DNA of 64,000 nt from Acidiphilium acidophilum (GCF_033842475.1 NZ_JAWXYB010000008.1:36378-100377), one strand, 5' to 3'; counted from the stretch's first letter, positions 35,426 through 44,105 are shown. The notes: generated by a model not told the origin, from the sequence alone. Numbers and translations: made by a program.

Positions 35426-35468
35426 TATGCGGCGCGCATGATTATGTAGAGTCCTAAGCTGGCGACGC
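35425..35468 (+). repeat. RIT-2 left inverted repeat
   Basis: TTATGCGGCGCGCATGATTA followed by TGTAGAGTCCTAAGC and then ggcgacgc; repeated in inverse at 40103-40146 with a single T/C difference. Confidence 0.85.
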
Positions 35469-36126
35469 AAAGCTTATCGAATGATTTCAGCATGATGGTC
35501 ATCTCAATCATGACGGGGTCTCGGCATAATCTAGGCTATCTCCAGCGCCAATCCGGCGCACGGAGAGAAGTCATGAACATCGTTGAAAGGTTGGCCAGGG
35601 CACCACGGACCATGGAGGCCGGCGACCTCGCCCCATGGGTCGCTGCATTTGCAGACGAGCTTAGATCGCTGGGCCACACGGATCTGACTGTCGGCAATTA
35701 CGCGGATTGCGCTCGCCATTTTGCGGCTTGGCTCGCGATCGACAACATCGGGCTCGATGATGTCGGTGATGGGTCGTTTGGTCGCTTCAAGACGCATCGT
35801 TGCCGATGCGGCGGGTATCGACCTGCCACGCCGCGCTCGGGCAAGTATCTGAGGCGCGTTCATCGCTTCATCGATTTTCTTGGGAGACGCGGCGTTATCA
35901 AGCTGTTGGACAAAGTTGTCGCCGCCCCTGTCGATCCACTCGTCCGCGACTACCAAGATTGGCTCACGCGCAATCGAGGCATTTGCGGGCGTACAGCAGC
36001 GCGGCATGGCAGGATGGTCACGCGCCTGCTTCTCTCGTTGGGGTCAGAACCGCACGCATACGGTCCGGCAATGATCAAGATTGCCATCATACATGAAGCT
36101 GAGCGTTGCTCGGCACCGTACATGAA

Positions 36127-37466
36127 GACGTCTGGAAATTCATTTTGGGTTGGGAGTTGGTGCCCTTGCCGGGGCATGCCCCGGCAAGGGCTGTTCATTC
36201 TGGTATTCCATGCAGTTGTTCACACCAACATGGAGACCGATGAATGGACGCCAAAAAGGATACGATTATCGAGGCACTTTTGGAACATCTGATCGAAAAC
36301 GGCGCAGGCGATATCGCCACGGTATTTGCCAGGACCTTCGAACTCGCCATGCAGATCGAGCGCGAACGCTTCCTCCACGCCAGTCACTACGAGCGCAACC
36401 CCGATCGTCAGGGTTACGCCAATGGCTACAAGCCCAAGCGGATCGATACCCCGGCCGGGTCGATCACCGTCGATGTCCCCAAAACCGCCGGTCACGTGGG
36501 CGAACCCTTCTACCCACAGTCCCTCGAACGCGGCCGACGCTCGGTCCGCGCCGTCATGGTCGCCGTCGCCGAAATGTACATCAAAGGCGTCTCCACCCGC
36601 GACGTCGAGGCCGTCATGCGCGAATTCGGCATCGAAAGCCTCTCCTCCGCTCAGGTCAGCCGCGCCAGCAAGCTGCTCGATGACGAACTCGCCGCCTGGC
36701 GCACCCGACCCCTCGCCGAGATCCGCTACCTCATCCTCGACGCCAGATATGAAAAAATGCGCGATAATGGCGTCGTCCGCGATGCCGCCGTGCTCTCGGC
36801 CATCGGCATCGGACCCGATGAACGCCGCCGTGTCCTCGGCGTCTCGGTCGCCCTTTCCGAGGCCGAAGTCCATTGGCGTGCCTTCCTCGAAAGCCTCCAT
36901 CAGCGTGGCCTGCGAGGCGTCGAATTCATCGTCTCCGATGACCATGCCGGATTGCACGCCGCACGCCGCGCCGTCTTCGGCGCCGCACACTGGCAACGAT
37001 GCCAGTTCCACCTCGCCCAAAACGCCATCCACCACGCCCCCAACCACGCCATCCGCAAACGCATCGGCGCAGAACTCCGGACCGTCTGGAACGCAAATTC
37101 CCTCGCCGCTGCCCAGATCGCTCTCACAACCCTCGTCAATGCCTATCGCGACACCGCACCAAAGCTCGCCGATTGGCTCGAACGAAATATCCCCGAAGGC
37201 CTCACCGTCTTCACACTGCCAGAACCCCACCAGCGCCGGCTTCGCACTTCCAACCCCATGGAACGCGGCATCCAGCAGGAACTCAAACGCCGCACCACCA
37301 AAATCAGGGTCTTCCCCAACGAAGCCTCCCTCGAACGCCTCGTCAGCGCCGTCCTCGTCGAAATCGATGAAAAATGGGCCGCCGACACCAAGGGCTACAT
37401 CAAGTGGGACTACCAGGATGCCTGACCCCCGCTCGCCCTATTTTCCAGACATCAGGTTGCTCAATC
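36127..37466 (+). mobile_element. IS256-family insertion sequence, copy C (left end truncated)
   Basis: 1,340 bp, exactly 13 bp shorter than copies A and B. The right end ...GGTTGCTCAATC is complete, but the left end starts at GACGTCTGG and lacks GGTGGTGTAACCT. The expected 8-bp duplication GACAATGA is present only on the right (37467-37474). The missing bases fit one deletion between GAC repeats. The damaged inverted repeat should prevent this copy from transposing. Confidence 0.88.
36244..37425 (+). CDS. IS256-family transposase, copy C
   Basis: 393 residues; no difference from copies A and B was noticed. The coding region is intact (RYLILDARYEK, VSDDHAGLHA, NPMERGIQQ), but its own IS has lost part of one end. 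It could therefore act only in trans on copies A and B. It is in the same direction as the RIT-2 genes. Confidence 0.95.
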   Translation: MDAKKDTIIEALLEHLIENGAGDIATVFARTFELAMQIERERFLHASHYERNPDRQGYANGYKPKRIDTPAGSITVDVPKTAGHVGEPFYPQSLERGRRSVRAVMVAVAEMYIKGVSTRDVEAVMREFGIESLSSAQVSRASKLLDDELAAWRTRPLAEIRYLILDARYEKMRDNGVVRDAAVLSAIGIGPDERRRVLGVSVALSEAEVHWRAFLESLHQRGLRGVEFIVSDDHAGLHAARRAVFGAAHWQRCQFHLAQNAIHHAPNHAIRKRIGAELRTVWNANSLAAAQIALTTLVNAYRDTAPKLADWLERNIPEGLTVFTLPEPHQRRLRTSNPMERGIQQELKRRTTKIRVFPNEASLERLVSAVLVEIDEKWAADTKGYIKWDYQDA

Positions 37467-38150
37467 GACAATGACGACCGCCCTGCGTGGATATCTGCGC
37501 TTTCTGGCCTCCGCCGATCTTTGTCGGCCGGGGCTTGAACACGCCGTGCCACACATTCCCCAATGGCGACTCTCATCATTGCCGCGCTATCTGTCGCCCG
37601 ATGAGGTCGAGAGGCTGGTTGCTTCTTGTGACCTTCGTACCGGGCGAGGCGTCCGCGATCGAGCTATTCTGCTCCTCCTCGCGCGCCTGGGACTGCGCGC
37701 AGGCGACATTCTAGAGATGCGCCTGGGGGACATCGATTGGTCTTCAGCGACGTTGCGGGTGAAGGGCAAGGGACGCCGCGAGACCCGTCTTCCCATGCCC
37801 CAGGACGCCGGCGACGCCGTGCTCGGCTATCTCGATGGCGCGCGCCCTTTGGTCGATAGCGACCGCCTGTTCTTGAGGTCAAATGCGCCATTTCGGCCAT
37901 TCGCATCGTCCCCCACGGTTTCCCACATCGTCGCTCTGGCTTTGAAGCGTGCCGGCATCGACAATCCCCCATCACACGGCGCCAACCTGCTACGGCACTC
38001 GGCGGCGACACATATGCTCCGCGGAGGCGCAACTCTCCAATCAGTGGGCGCCGTTCTGCGTCACAGGTCTTTGGACACCACAACCGTTTACGCCAAGGTT
38101 GATCTGAACATGCTGATGCAGGTCGCGCAGCCCTGGCCGGGAGATGTGGC

Positions 38151-39065
38151 ATGCTGAGCGATGATCTTTCCCGTCATGTCGCGCTTCATGAGGTACTGGG
38201 CTTCAAATTCCGGACGCAGCGCATCTTGTTGCGCATGTTCGTGGCTTACGCGGAGCGCCACGGCGACAACTTTATCAAGAGCAATCGGGTAATCGCGTGG
38301 GCAGTCGAGGCGCCCTCCCCCGAGCAGCGACGCAACCGGCTTCTTACGGTGCGTCGATTTGCTATCGCTATGCACGCCGAGGACGGCGGCCACGAGGTGC
38401 CCGCCGCTGACGCGCTCGGTCGAGGCATCTTTCGGCGGACAAAGCCATACATTTATTCCGCCGAAGAGATTGGCAAATTGATGCAGCAGGCGGCTTCGCT
38501 TGGGCCCGCCGCCACGCTTCGACCGCTTACATACGTCACGCTGCTCGGCTTACTCGCCGCGACCGGCATGCGGATATCGGAAGCTCTCGCTTTGCGGCTC
38601 TCCGATGTCACCGACGACGGCCTGATCATCAACAAGACCAAGTTCAAGAAGAGCAGACTAATTCCGCTGCATCCTACGACGCGCGCCGCGATTGATCGGT
38701 ATCTCTCGGCCCGCCTGCCGATCAGCACGTGCGCCGCTGTCCTGTTCGTATCTAACGCCGGAACTCCGCTTTGCTATGATACCGTCAGCGCGTTGTTCCG
38801 CCAGATCTCGCGCAAGATCGGGTTGCGGGGCGGGCCCGGCCAGTCGGGGCCGCGCATCCACGACCTGAGACATAGCTTCGCCGTGCGGTCGCTCGAACAG
38901 TGTCCATGCGATGACGACGCTGTATCGCGCCACATCCTCGCTCTCAGCACCTATCTCGGTCACGCCCACGTCAGCGATACCTATTGGTATCTTCAGGCCA
39001 CGCCCGGCCTGATGGCACAGATCGCCGATGCCGGTGAAGACTTCGGCCGGACAGGTGTGATATGA
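38151..39065 (+). CDS. Tyrosine recombinase, RIT-2 second gene (RitB)
   Basis: 304 residues; ATG 38151 overlaps the end of RitA. The catalytic domain has TGMRISEALALRLSDV (Arg, about 145), IHDLRHSFAVRSLEQ (His, Arg, about 242), STYLGHAHVSDTYWYLQ (His and Tyr, about 275-283). LYS-like KFKKSRLIPLHPTT is shared with RIT-1 RitB (KFGKSRLLPLHPTT). It is intact, unlike the RIT-1 counterpart. It overlaps RitC by four bases. Confidence 0.9.
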   Translation: MLSDDLSRHVALHEVLGFKFRTQRILLRMFVAYAERHGDNFIKSNRVIAWAVEAPSPEQRRNRLLTVRRFAIAMHAEDGGHEVPAADALGRGIFRRTKPYIYSAEEIGKLMQQAASLGPAATLRPLTYVTLLGLLAATGMRISEALALRLSDVTDDGLIINKTKFKKSRLIPLHPTTRAAIDRYLSARLPISTCAAVLFVSNAGTPLCYDTVSALFRQISRKIGLRGGPGQSGPRIHDLRHSFAVRSLEQCPCDDDAVSRHILALSTYLGHAHVSDTYWYLQATPGLMAQIADAGEDFGRTGVI

Positions 39066-40072
39066 CCGCGCTCGCACCACCCCTATCCCTGTTTCTCGGC
39101 GAGCACCTGCCACGCGATCAGGGCGCCAGTCCTCACACCTGTGATGCTTATGCGTACAGCTTTCAACTTCTTGTGATATTCGCGGCGCGGCGACTTCACA
39201 AGAGGCCGTCGCGGTTGGAGGTCGAGGACATCGGTGTACCGATGATCCTGGCATTCCTCGATCACATCGAACAGGATCGCGGCAACACGGCGCGATCCCG
39301 CAATGCTCGATTGGCGGCGATCAGGTCGTTCTTCAGATTCATCGAGTATCGTGTGCCAGCCTGTCTCGATCAATCGCTTCGGGTCCGCGCGATCCCGATG
39401 AAGAAAACCGACGAAGCGTTGGTCGCTTCGCTGACCCGGGCGGAGATTCAGGCCCTGATCAACGCGCCGGATCCCAAGACTCTATCCGGCACCCGAGACC
39501 GTGCGATGCTCCATCTCGCCTTTGCGGCCGGACTGCGCGTCTCGGAGTTGGTCGGACTATGCCTAGATCAACTCGATCTGCAAAATCCTTGTACGATCCA
39601 CGTGATGGGCAAAGGTCGTCGGGAGCGCGTGCTTCCACTGTGGAAGGAGAGCGTGGTCGCGCTCCGGGCTTGGCTTGCTGTCCGTCAGCAGCAGCAAGAT
39701 GGGGCGCTATTTCTCAACGCCGCCGGCCGGGCCATGACCAGATCCGGATTCGAATACATCCTCGACAAGCATGTGGCCACCGCCGCCCTGCGCCTACCGT
39801 CCGTCGCGACCAAGCGAGTAACACCTCATGTTCTGCGTCATAGTTGCGCAATGCATATGCTGCAGGCCACGCACGACGTTCGGAAAGTAGCCCTGTGGCT
39901 GGGCCATGCCAGCCTCCAAAGCACCGAGGCCTACCTGCGCGCAGACCCCACCGAAAAACTCGAAGCATTGGGAGCCGCCGGCGGGCCGACGCTACAGCCA
40001 GGCAAGTTCAGACCGCCGGACAAGGTTATCGCCATGCTCACGGGGCAGCGGCAACACCAAAAATTATGCTGA
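39062..40072 (+). CDS. Tyrosine recombinase, RIT-2 third gene (RitC)
   Basis: 336 residues from ATG 39062 (ATGA overlap). SAM-like domain YSFQLLVIFAARRLHKRPSR, then AGLRVSELVGLCLDQL (Arg), TPHVLRHSCAMHMLQ (His, Arg) and ALWLGHASLQSTEAYLRADP (His, Tyr). All catalytic residues are present. The C-terminal 30 residues are basic and follow the RitC pattern. It ends 30 bases before the inverted repeat at 40103. Confidence 0.9.
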   Translation: MTALAPPLSLFLGEHLPRDQGASPHTCDAYAYSFQLLVIFAARRLHKRPSRLEVEDIGVPMILAFLDHIEQDRGNTARSRNARLAAIRSFFRFIEYRVPACLDQSLRVRAIPMKKTDEALVASLTRAEIQALINAPDPKTLSGTRDRAMLHLAFAAGLRVSELVGLCLDQLDLQNPCTIHVMGKGRRERVLPLWKESVVALRAWLAVRQQQQDGALFLNAAGRAMTRSGFEYILDKHVATAALRLPSVATKRVTPHVLRHSCAMHMLQATHDVRKVALWLGHASLQSTEAYLRADPTEKLEALGAAGGPTLQPGKFRPPDKVIAMLTGQRQHQKLC

Positions 40073-40102
40073 GCAAAGGGGGCCGGATTCCAAGCGGTCC
40101 CC

Positions 40103-40146
40103 GCGTCGCCGGCTTAGGACTCTACATAATCATGCGCGCCGCATAA
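40103..40146 (-). repeat. RIT-2 right inverted repeat
   Basis: Inverse of 35425-35468, ending in GCCGCATAA directly at the target duplication CGACGC. There is no extra hairpin at this end. Confidence 0.85.
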
Positions 40147-40208
40147 CGACGCATATCCGTATGGCCCGACGCCAGCCAGATCCGTACGCCGGCCGGAACC
40201 GGGATCAT
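40147..40208 (-). pseudogene. tnpB: IS66 TnpB, N-terminal part
   Basis: ATG 40208 overlaps the tnpA stop (ATGA) and opens MIPVPAGVRIWLASGHTDMR before the RIT-2 junction. The motif is the conserved start of TnpB; the rest is at 35107-35398. Confidence 0.88.
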
Positions 40209-40630
40209 CGCCGCACCGCCGTCATCACACGACGCAAGGCGGCAATCCCAACCCCGTCATCAACCCGAACACAGGTGCCGTCCGGCAGCACGATCTCAAT
40301 CCGGCTCGGATCCGATCGCGTCGCTCGGCTTTGAGGTACCGGCTCGCCGCCAGACTCGTTTACCGCCGCTGATTTGCCCAATGCCCGCGGCATCGACAGC
40401 GCCGCACTCGCCATCACGCGGACCGGAATGAACTCCGGCTCCACCCGCACTGGCGCCAACTCACCGCGCCGAACCTGCCCGCGCCATTTCCACAACTGCC
40501 CTCGCGAAATCTCGTGCCGCCGTGCCACCAAGGCAAATACAGAATCCGGTGCCTCAGCTTCCGCGACAATCCGAAGCTTGTCCTCATCCCGCCAGCGACG
40601 CCGGCGCTCAGCCCCCGTGATGATCTCCAT
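40205..40630 (-). CDS. tnpA: IS66 TnpA (Orf1) accessory protein
   Basis: 141 residues. An N-terminal helix-turn-helix (WRDEDKLRIVAEAEAPDS, then RRHEISRGQLWKWRGQ) is followed by a variable linker and a C-terminal IEIVLPDGTCVRVDDGVGIAALRRVM domain. This is the OrfA-type protein of IS66 that is needed with TnpB and TnpC. It is intact and is the first gene of the IS operon. Confidence 0.9.
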   Translation of the reverse strand: MEIITGAERRRRWRDEDKLRIVAEAEAPDSVFALVARRHEISRGQLWKWRGQVRRGELAPVRVEPEFIPVRVMASAALSMPRALGKSAAVNESGGEPVPQSRATRSDPSRIEIVLPDGTCVRVDDGVGIAALRRVMTAVRR

Positions 40631-40724
40631 CCGCCACAGCTCCCTGCATATGAATCAGCTCATAGCAGCGCTCTTATGAGCCGCTTCTTCCCGTAGCGGC
40701 AGGCGGCTCAGACCGGATGGTTAC

Positions 40725-41163
40725 GGGCGAGGTCATGTTGCGGGCGTGGAAGGCGGCGAACGCCGCAGGGTTTCGCAGCCTGACCGGGCCGGAACTCGCC
40801 ACCGCCTTCGGCGGTCTGGTGCCGCAGATCGATCGTGATGAACTGATTGGCGGCCAAGCCGATACGCTCGCCGCAGTGATCCGCCGCGCACTGCGCGGCG
40901 GGTTTGACGGCTGGGTCGACGATGATCTTGCCTTCACGCGGCCTTGGGGCTTCGATCTTGATGCGATCAGCATCCCCGCAACCATCTGGCAGGGTGATCT
41001 CGACCTGATGGTGCCACATGGCCACGCCGCCTGGATTGCGGGCCGGGTGCAGGGCGCGGTGCTGAGGATGGTGAAAGGGCACGGCCATATTTCGCTGGTG
41101 ACGCAACATCGCACCGCTATCCTCGATTGTCTGTTTACCGGACCACCATCGGTCGGTTTGTGA
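40725..41163 (+). pseudogene. Alpha/beta hydrolase, C-terminal remnant cut by IS66
   Basis: About 146 residues in frame from the IS66 end. The acid and histidine of an alpha/beta hydrolase triad are visible in IWQGDLDLMVPHGHA (Asp) and VKGHGHISLVTQH (His), and the lid-like region DDDLAFTRPWGFDLDAIS precedes them. The nucleophile elbow (GxSxG) and N-terminal half are absent. The left partner of the target is not on the other side of IS66. Confidence 0.7.
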
Positions 41164-41232
41164 GCATGGACCGAATCGATCCGCCGATCAGCCTCCGCCC
41201 AACGATCAGCAGAATCAGCCTTATCGTCGTCC

Positions 41233-41325
41233 GGACGTTCGAAGGCCGCGATCATGCCGAGGATCGCCACTCCCTGCCCCGCTCTTTGTGCTGCCATTCC
41301 AGGCATATTGTGAGTGACCACCGCC
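41233..41325 (-). pseudogene. RecQ C-terminal (HRDC region) remnant
   Basis: Minus-strand reading MPGMAAQRAGQGVAILGMIA then AFERPDD aligns with [20 protein letters not shown] plus AAFERPDD at the end of the recQ gene at 60379-62265. Only about 30 residues are similar, so it is a short relic of a second recQ copy or a homologous end. Confidence 0.5.
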
Positions 41326-41507
41326 TCTTCGCCTGATCATTCCATTGCAGACGAGCCTACGCGTTTTCGCTCTGGACCGACAACGCCGCGGATCTGGGCA
41401 CCTAATCGATCGGATCTCGGTCAAATCGCACCTCATCCGATCAACTTGATAACGCCCCGACGACGCATGGTGCAAAGGGCGCCCCCCCGAAGGTCCATGG
41501 GGCGGAG

Positions 41508-42138
41508 AGAAATCTTTGAGCATGACCCGCTAATTTGAACCGCGCCATGATCTTTTCTCGGCGTCTGGTGTGCCGATGCGAGGCCTCGGCCCGATTGTTT
41601 AACCCCTTATGGGAACGGTGATCGGCACTGGGGCAATCCTCGCGCAAGGCAACGTCGTAGCTTTTGAGCTTGTCGGTCACAACCACCCGCGGCACACCCA
41701 AGTCGCGCATGAGTTTACGCAGAAACTTCTTGGCTGCGCGGGCATTTCGGCGGCTTTGGACCAGGATTTCCAACACATCGCCCCGGCTATCGACGGCGCG
41801 CCAGAGCCAATGCCGCTCGCCGCGGATCGTGATCACGACCTCATCCATATGCCATTTATCGGACGTTTGTGGCCGGTCACGCCGGATCTGGGGCCGCCAT
41901 CTGCGGCCCGAAACGGTTCACCCAGGCCCGGATAGTTTCGTGGCTGATCAGCACGCCTCGCGCCGCCAGAAGATCCTCCACATCGCGCAGGCTCATCGCA
42001 AAGCGGTAGTAGGCCCAGACCGCGAAAGAGATCACGGGGCGAGGAAAGCGATAGCCCTTCAAAGGCAACGGAGAGGACACGGGAATCATCCTACATCACT
42101 ATGATCCCGCGGCCGACGCATCAACCTGACAGTGCCCC
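41508..42138 (-). pseudogene. IS6-family transposase, frameshifted and 3'-truncated remnant
   Basis: MIPVSSPLPLKGYRFPRPVI and the HTH ISHETIRAWVNRFGPQ (42089 leftwards) are in one frame. After a one-base shift near 41895 the DDE domain continues as IRRDRPQTSDKWHMDEVVI (first Asp), VVVTDKLKSYDVAL (second Asp), HKGLNNRAEASHRHTRRREK (Glu), ending HAQRFLSA near 41510, where the native C-terminus is lost. The right end ggggcactgtcagg at 42138 abuts the OtnC fragment. No matching left repeat is found, so this is a dead fragment. Confidence 0.8.
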
Positions 42139-42258
42139 ATGAACCAACCCCTCTTCGAGGCGGACGGTGATATTGCCGGAAGCGCCGGGCGTCAGGCCCC
42201 GCTCGAACAGAGAGAGGCCAAACCGGCAGATCGCCTCGGGCAGCGCGGAGTCGCTCAT
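42139..42258 (-). pseudogene. otnC: OtnC-like class II aldolase (3-oxo-tetronate 4-phosphate decarboxylase), first 40 codons only
   Basis: ATG 42258 overlaps the stop of the upstream dehydrogenase (ATGA) and opens MSDSALPEAICRFGLSLFER then GLTPGASGNITVRLEEG, the characteristic start of class II aldolase/adducin-family sugar-acid aldolases (SGN phosphate-binding motif). The frame is cut after LVH by the IS6-type remnant. The catalytic glutamate and zinc histidines are missing. It was the last gene of the ABC-transporter operon and would have performed the final step of the pathway. Confidence 0.8.
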
Positions 42259-43151
42259 GATTTTGGCGGCAGCCCGTTCAGTTCGGCGATGATATCCGAC
42301 AGCATCGGCACGAAATCGTCGCCATGGCCAGTGCCGATTGCCAGTGCATAGGAATTTCGCACCGCGGCGGCGATCGGGTTGGCCGCCCCCTGCGCCTGGG
42401 CGAAGGCATTGAGATAGGAGGTGTCTTTCAGCGCGTTGGAGAGGGTGAATTTATGCGCATTGCGATCGCGCCCGACCACGTAGTTCATATAGGTCTGATA
42501 AAAGCCGCAATCCATCCGGCCGCCGGTGATGACGCTGTGGAACGTCTCCGCGCTGAGACCCGATTTTTCGCCGAGCATGAGAGCCTCTGCATAAAGCGCG
42601 CCATAGCCGAGCGAAAGGAAATTGTTCAACAGCTTCATGGTATGGCCGGTGCCGGTCGGGCCGGTATGGATCATGCGCTGGGAGATGGTTTCGATGATCG
42701 GGCGGACGCGGGCGATATCGTCGGCATCGCCACCGATCATGACATCGAGCGTCCCTTCCCAGGCATCCTTGGGGGTGCGGCCGAGCGGGGCATCGAGCAG
42801 GGTGATGTTTTGTGCGGCGAGGCTGGCGGCGAGTTTGGTGGTGACCGAGGGGTCGGAGGTCGAGCAATCGACGATGATCAGCGCCTTGCCGGCGGCGGCG
42901 AGGCCATCCTCCCCCTGGGTCAACGCCACGACCTGATCGCTGCCGGTCACACAGAGGAACACGATATCGCTCGCTTCGGCGAGCGCCTTAGGCGTTTTGG
43001 CTTCGGTGGCGCCGCGCCCGATCAACTCCTCGACCGGCACACGATTGCGGTGGCCCATGATCGTCAGCGGATAGCCCGCCTCGATGATGTTTTTCGCCAT
43101 GCCGTGGCCCATGAAGCCGACGCCGATGAAACCGATTTTCTCTTTGGTCAT
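42255..43151 (-). CDS. 3-hydroxyisobutyrate dehydrogenase-family NAD(P)-dependent oxidoreductase
   Basis: 298 residues. The Rossmann fold opens with IGFIGVGFMGHGMAKNII (GxGxxG), the substrate-binding DCSTSDPSVTTKLA (about residue 120), the APLGRTPKDAWEGTL region, and the catalytic lysine in GHTMKLLNNFL (about residue 175). It belongs to the beta-hydroxyacid dehydrogenase superfamily that includes LtnD, GarR and TSR, but differs from the LtnD-like copy at 50086. It could oxidise or reduce a four-carbon hydroxyacid. It is coupled to the otnC-like gene downstream. Confidence 0.82.
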   Translation of the reverse strand: MTKEKIGFIGVGFMGHGMAKNIIEAGYPLTIMGHRNRVPVEELIGRGATEAKTPKALAEASDIVFLCVTGSDQVVALTQGEDGLAAAGKALIIVDCSTSDPSVTTKLAASLAAQNITLLDAPLGRTPKDAWEGTLDVMIGGDADDIARVRPIIETISQRMIHTGPTGTGHTMKLLNNFLSLGYGALYAEALMLGEKSGLSAETFHSVITGGRMDCGFYQTYMNYVVGRDRNAHKFTLSNALKDTSYLNAFAQAQGAANPIAAAVRNSYALAIGTGHGDDFVPMLSDIIAELNGLPPKS

Positions 43152-43214
43152 GTTAGGCCCTAATATGAAAACGAAGGAAGTTGTCCTTTTTTGAAAAAGG
43201 GATTGAAAAGTTTT

Positions 43215-44105
43215 TTATTGATTTACATAGTCGCGCCAGCGGTGAGCTTGTTTAAAGCCAAGGACTTCCCTGGTTTTTTTGTTTGACAGCAGAGTTTCGT
43301 ATTCCGATAATTCGCCGTGGACAGGGACGCCTGGGTAGAAGCGGCTAAGCAGTTCGGCAGTGGGCAGGTCCGAAGAGGTATCGCCGCTGGCAGCGTTAAA
43401 TACCTGATAGCCCAGACCATCCTTCTCAATGGCAAGGCGGCAGATTTCGCCAAGATCGCGCGCATCGATATAACTCCAGGCGATGCGCTTGCGAAAGCCG
43501 GGATCGGCAAAGAATTGCGGGAACTGTGCGTATTCATGGGGTTCGATCACGTTGCCGATGCGGATTGCGTAGATGTCGATGCCAGAGCGCAACGCAAAAG
43601 CGCGCGCGGTGCGTTCGTTGCAGATTTTTGAGAGTGCGTAGCTGTCCATCGGGTCGACCGGGTATTCCTCATCAAGCGGGAAATACTCCGGATTGCGTGG
43701 CTCGTTGGCGAAGACAAGACCATAGGTGGTTTCGCTCGAGGCGATGATGATTTTTTTTATCCCAAGCTTCACCGCGGCCTCAATCACGTTGTAGGTCCCC
43801 ATGGTGTTTATGCGGAACACTTCGTTATCCGGCGTAATCATGATGCGGGGGATGGCGGCGAAGTGGACCACCGCATCGATCGGTTCCGGGCGCAGCGACG
43901 GGTCAAATTCATGCAGGCCGGTGTAGCTCGACAGGGCGTTGAAGACCTGTCCGGAATCGGTGATGTCGGTTATCAGGGTGCGGACTTTGGGATTGTCGAG
44001 CGGCTTGGTATCGAGATTGAGCACCCGATAGCCGTGTTCGACCAGATGGGCGACTGCGTGCTTGCCGGCTTTGCCGGTGCCGCCGGTGAAGATGATTTTT
44101 TTCAT
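43215..44105 (-). CDS. NAD-dependent epimerase/dehydratase (extended SDR)
   Basis: 296 residues. The cofactor site is IIFTGGTGKAGKHAVAHL (GxxGxxG at residues 8-13), with the catalytic serine in IIASSETTYG (about residue 125) and YxxxK in DSYALSKICNERTA (about residue 160). It is of the UDP-sugar epimerase/uronate-type SDR subclass; homologues near sugar-acid transporters oxidise or epimerise the imported sugar, but the substrate here is unknown. Spacing to the next gene (63 bases) fits one operon with the ABC importer. Confidence 0.85.
   Translation of the reverse strand: MKKIIFTGGTGKAGKHAVAHLVEHGYRVLNLDTKPLDNPKVRTLITDITDSGQVFNALSSYTGLHEFDPSLRPEPIDAVVHFAAIPRIMITPDNEVFRINTMGTYNVIEAAVKLGIKKIIIASSETTYGLVFANEPRNPEYFPLDEEYPVDPMDSYALSKICNERTARAFALRSGIDIYAIRIGNVIEPHEYAQFPQFFADPGFRKRIAWSYIDARDLGEICRLAIEKDGLGYQVFNAASGDTSSDLPTAELLSRFYPGVPVHGELSEYETLLSNKKTREVLGFKQAHRWRDYVNQ

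Larger units (their letters stand above)
35573..38157 (+). pseudogene. Tyrosine recombinase, RIT-2 first gene (RitA), split by IS256 copy C
   Basis: The N-terminal 185 codons (MNIVERLARAPRTMEAGDLA to AERCSAPYMKT) are cut by IS256 at 36126. The catalytic half resumes at 37471 as MTTALRGYLRFLASADLC and contains Arg in LGLRAGDILEMRLGDIDW, NLLRHSAATHMLRG (His, Arg) and TTTVYAKVDLN (Tyr). Restoring GACAATGA gives YMKTMTTALRGYL in frame, matching the equivalent stretch in RIT-1 RitA. The downstream part could still be made from ATG 37471 as an isolated catalytic domain. Confidence 0.88.
35399..40146 (+). mobile_element. RIT element 2 (recombinase-in-trio), inserted in IS66 tnpB
   Basis: The 6-bp repeat CGACGC flanks it at 35393-35398 and 40147-40152. 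Inverted repeats of about 44 bp lie at 35425-35468 and 40103-40146, with one mismatch (TTATGCGGCGCGCATGATTA...). Three tyrosine recombinase genes lie in one direction, the first split by IS256 copy C. The proteins are clearly different from those of RIT-1 (only family-level similarity), so this is a second independent element and not a duplication. Confidence 0.9.
28505..40724 (-). mobile_element. IS66-family insertion sequence split by two RIT elements
   Basis: The left end GTACCCATCCGGTGAGG and the inverted right end GTAACCATCCGGTCTGAG are IS66-type terminal repeats beginning with GTA. Read on the minus strand, it carries tnpA (40205-40630), tnpB (start 40208, broken at 40147, resumed 35398-35107) and tnpC (start 35025, broken at 33514, end at 28572). 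Removing the two RIT elements restores continuous frames for tnpB and tnpC. No 8-bp target duplication is evident (ccttcatc versus gggcgagg), so a flank has been exchanged. Without the inserts the IS would be about 2.7 kb. Confidence 0.9.

Noticed and set aside
41340..41510. Left terminal repeat of the IS6-type element
   Set aside because: No sequence matching the right end ggggcactgtcagg was found here, so the element is treated as truncated.
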